Source: Epithemia pelagica
Lineage: Eukaryota; Bacillariophyta; Bacillariophyceae; Surirellales; Surirellaceae
Direction: 5' to 3'
Length of the DNA stretch: 64,000 nucleotides
Assembly (NCBI GenBank): GCA_946965045.2
Contig: OX337236.1
Location: 682,001-746,000 of the forward strand
The first letter of the stretch is position 1; the number at the start of each line of letters is the position of its first letter. Under the pieces are notes generated by a model. That model searched no databases. It saw only the letters and a program-made list of their open reading frames with translations, and had not been told where the DNA came from. Shown piece after piece: positions 63,630 to 64,000 of this stretch. The position numbers were made by a program, and so were the translations under genes.

Positions 63630-64000
63630 TCATTGTCCCACTTCCTTGAGTAAGTTCATCAAGGCATCACAGTCTTTGTCCAGAGACATGGTGGGTTTGG
63701 TGAAATGAAGTTTTACCATGGAACAGACAGACAAAAGGGCGCTTCGCCCACTGTCGTTCCATTCTTGGTCCACTCCGGTAAGATTGAGAATGGCAAAAGC
63801 CTCGGCCGCCTTGTGCGCAATTCTCTCACCTACTTCCGCATCGATAAACTGACTGGCCCATTGTTCTTCCATGTTGGTTGCCCAGTACTTGGCCAACATG
63901 AACTTAGCATCATCCTCCACATCCAAGACACAGAACAAGTAGGACGAGACAACTGGAAACGGAGCGGCGTCTGCTTCGTAGCCAATTTGATCGAGCTTTT
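63630..64000 (-). CDS. C-terminal part of an unrecognised protein (cut by window end)
   Basis: An open frame enters from the window edge and ends at a TAA/TGA-type stop at 63630. It starts within KLDQIGYEADAAPFP and continues VVSSYLFCVLDVEDDAKFML, YWATNMEEQWASQFIDAEVG, RIAHKAAEAFAILNLTGVDQEW, and ends LMNLLKEVGQ. It looks helical and soluble and has real coding character. I recognise no family. About 123 codons are in the window. Confidence 0.6.
   Translation of the reverse strand, partial: KLDQIGYEADAAPFPVVSSYLFCVLDVEDDAKFMLAKYWATNMEEQWASQFIDAEVGERIAHKAAEAFAILNLTGVDQEWNDSGRSALLSVCSMVKLHFTKPTMSLDKDCDALMNLLKEVGQ

Noticed and set aside
1-64000. CRISPR arrays, bacterial operons, ribosome binding sites, rRNA
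   Set aside because: None is present; introns, Sm, Sec8, CENP-S and Kish genes show a eukaryotic nuclear genome.

Overview
The window reads as nuclear DNA of a diatom, probably a pennate one. The evidence is two proteins with a stramenopile/diatom-type domain starting GPYDV (DUF6824-like), a secreted Lys/Tyr-rich protein built like diatom cell-wall (silica-associated) proteins, a plastid-style presequence with Phe at the predicted cleavage site, many Gln/Ser/Thr/Asp-rich insertions, and short GT-AG introns of 83-186 bp. Seven of the twelve introns I could place use the donor GTACGT. Genes are dense, lie on both strands and are mostly monocistronic, with several divergent pairs sharing short promoters.

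Layout. 0-9.4 kb: two DUF6824-like genes on either side of a tandem AAA+ ATPase gene, a 0.6 kb non-autonomous piggyBac-type element, and a BAR-domain protein. 10-24 kb: a PIN-like (PILS) transporter, exocyst Sec8, and a glutaredoxin-DEP-DUF547 protein. 24-38 kb: an inward-rectifier (Kir-type) K+ channel with His-rich loops, then an accessory zone holding a foldback repeat, a 5'-truncated Maf gene, an intact crinkler/RHS-like P-loop NTPase gene, a disordered protein ending in a methyltransferase half-domain, a TGACG-rich inverted-repeat element, and a decayed second crinkler/RHS-like gene between direct repeats. 38-51 kb: a Golgi glycosyltransferase and an FkbM methyltransferase diverging from one promoter, a She9/Mdm33 mitochondrial protein diverging from a TrmB-like methyltransferase, a METTL21-like methyltransferase, a Cys-rich miniprotein and an acidic disordered protein. 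51-64 kb: the silica-protein candidate, Pin1, a secreted twin-SET protein, SmF (start codon alone on its exon), Kish/TMEM167, a TMEM70-like protein, CENP-S, an Mpv17-like protein and one gene cut by the window end.

The genes do not form one pathway. Themes that recur are secretory-pathway and cell-surface functions (Sec8, Kish, BAR, glycosyltransferase, FkbM, silica-like protein, twin SET) and mitochondrial membrane proteins (She9/Mdm33, TMEM70). The best candidates for undescribed biology are the silica-like protein and the 27-38 kb repeat/crinkler zone. Gene models come from reading frames and splice signals seen by eye; no transcript data or database search was available.
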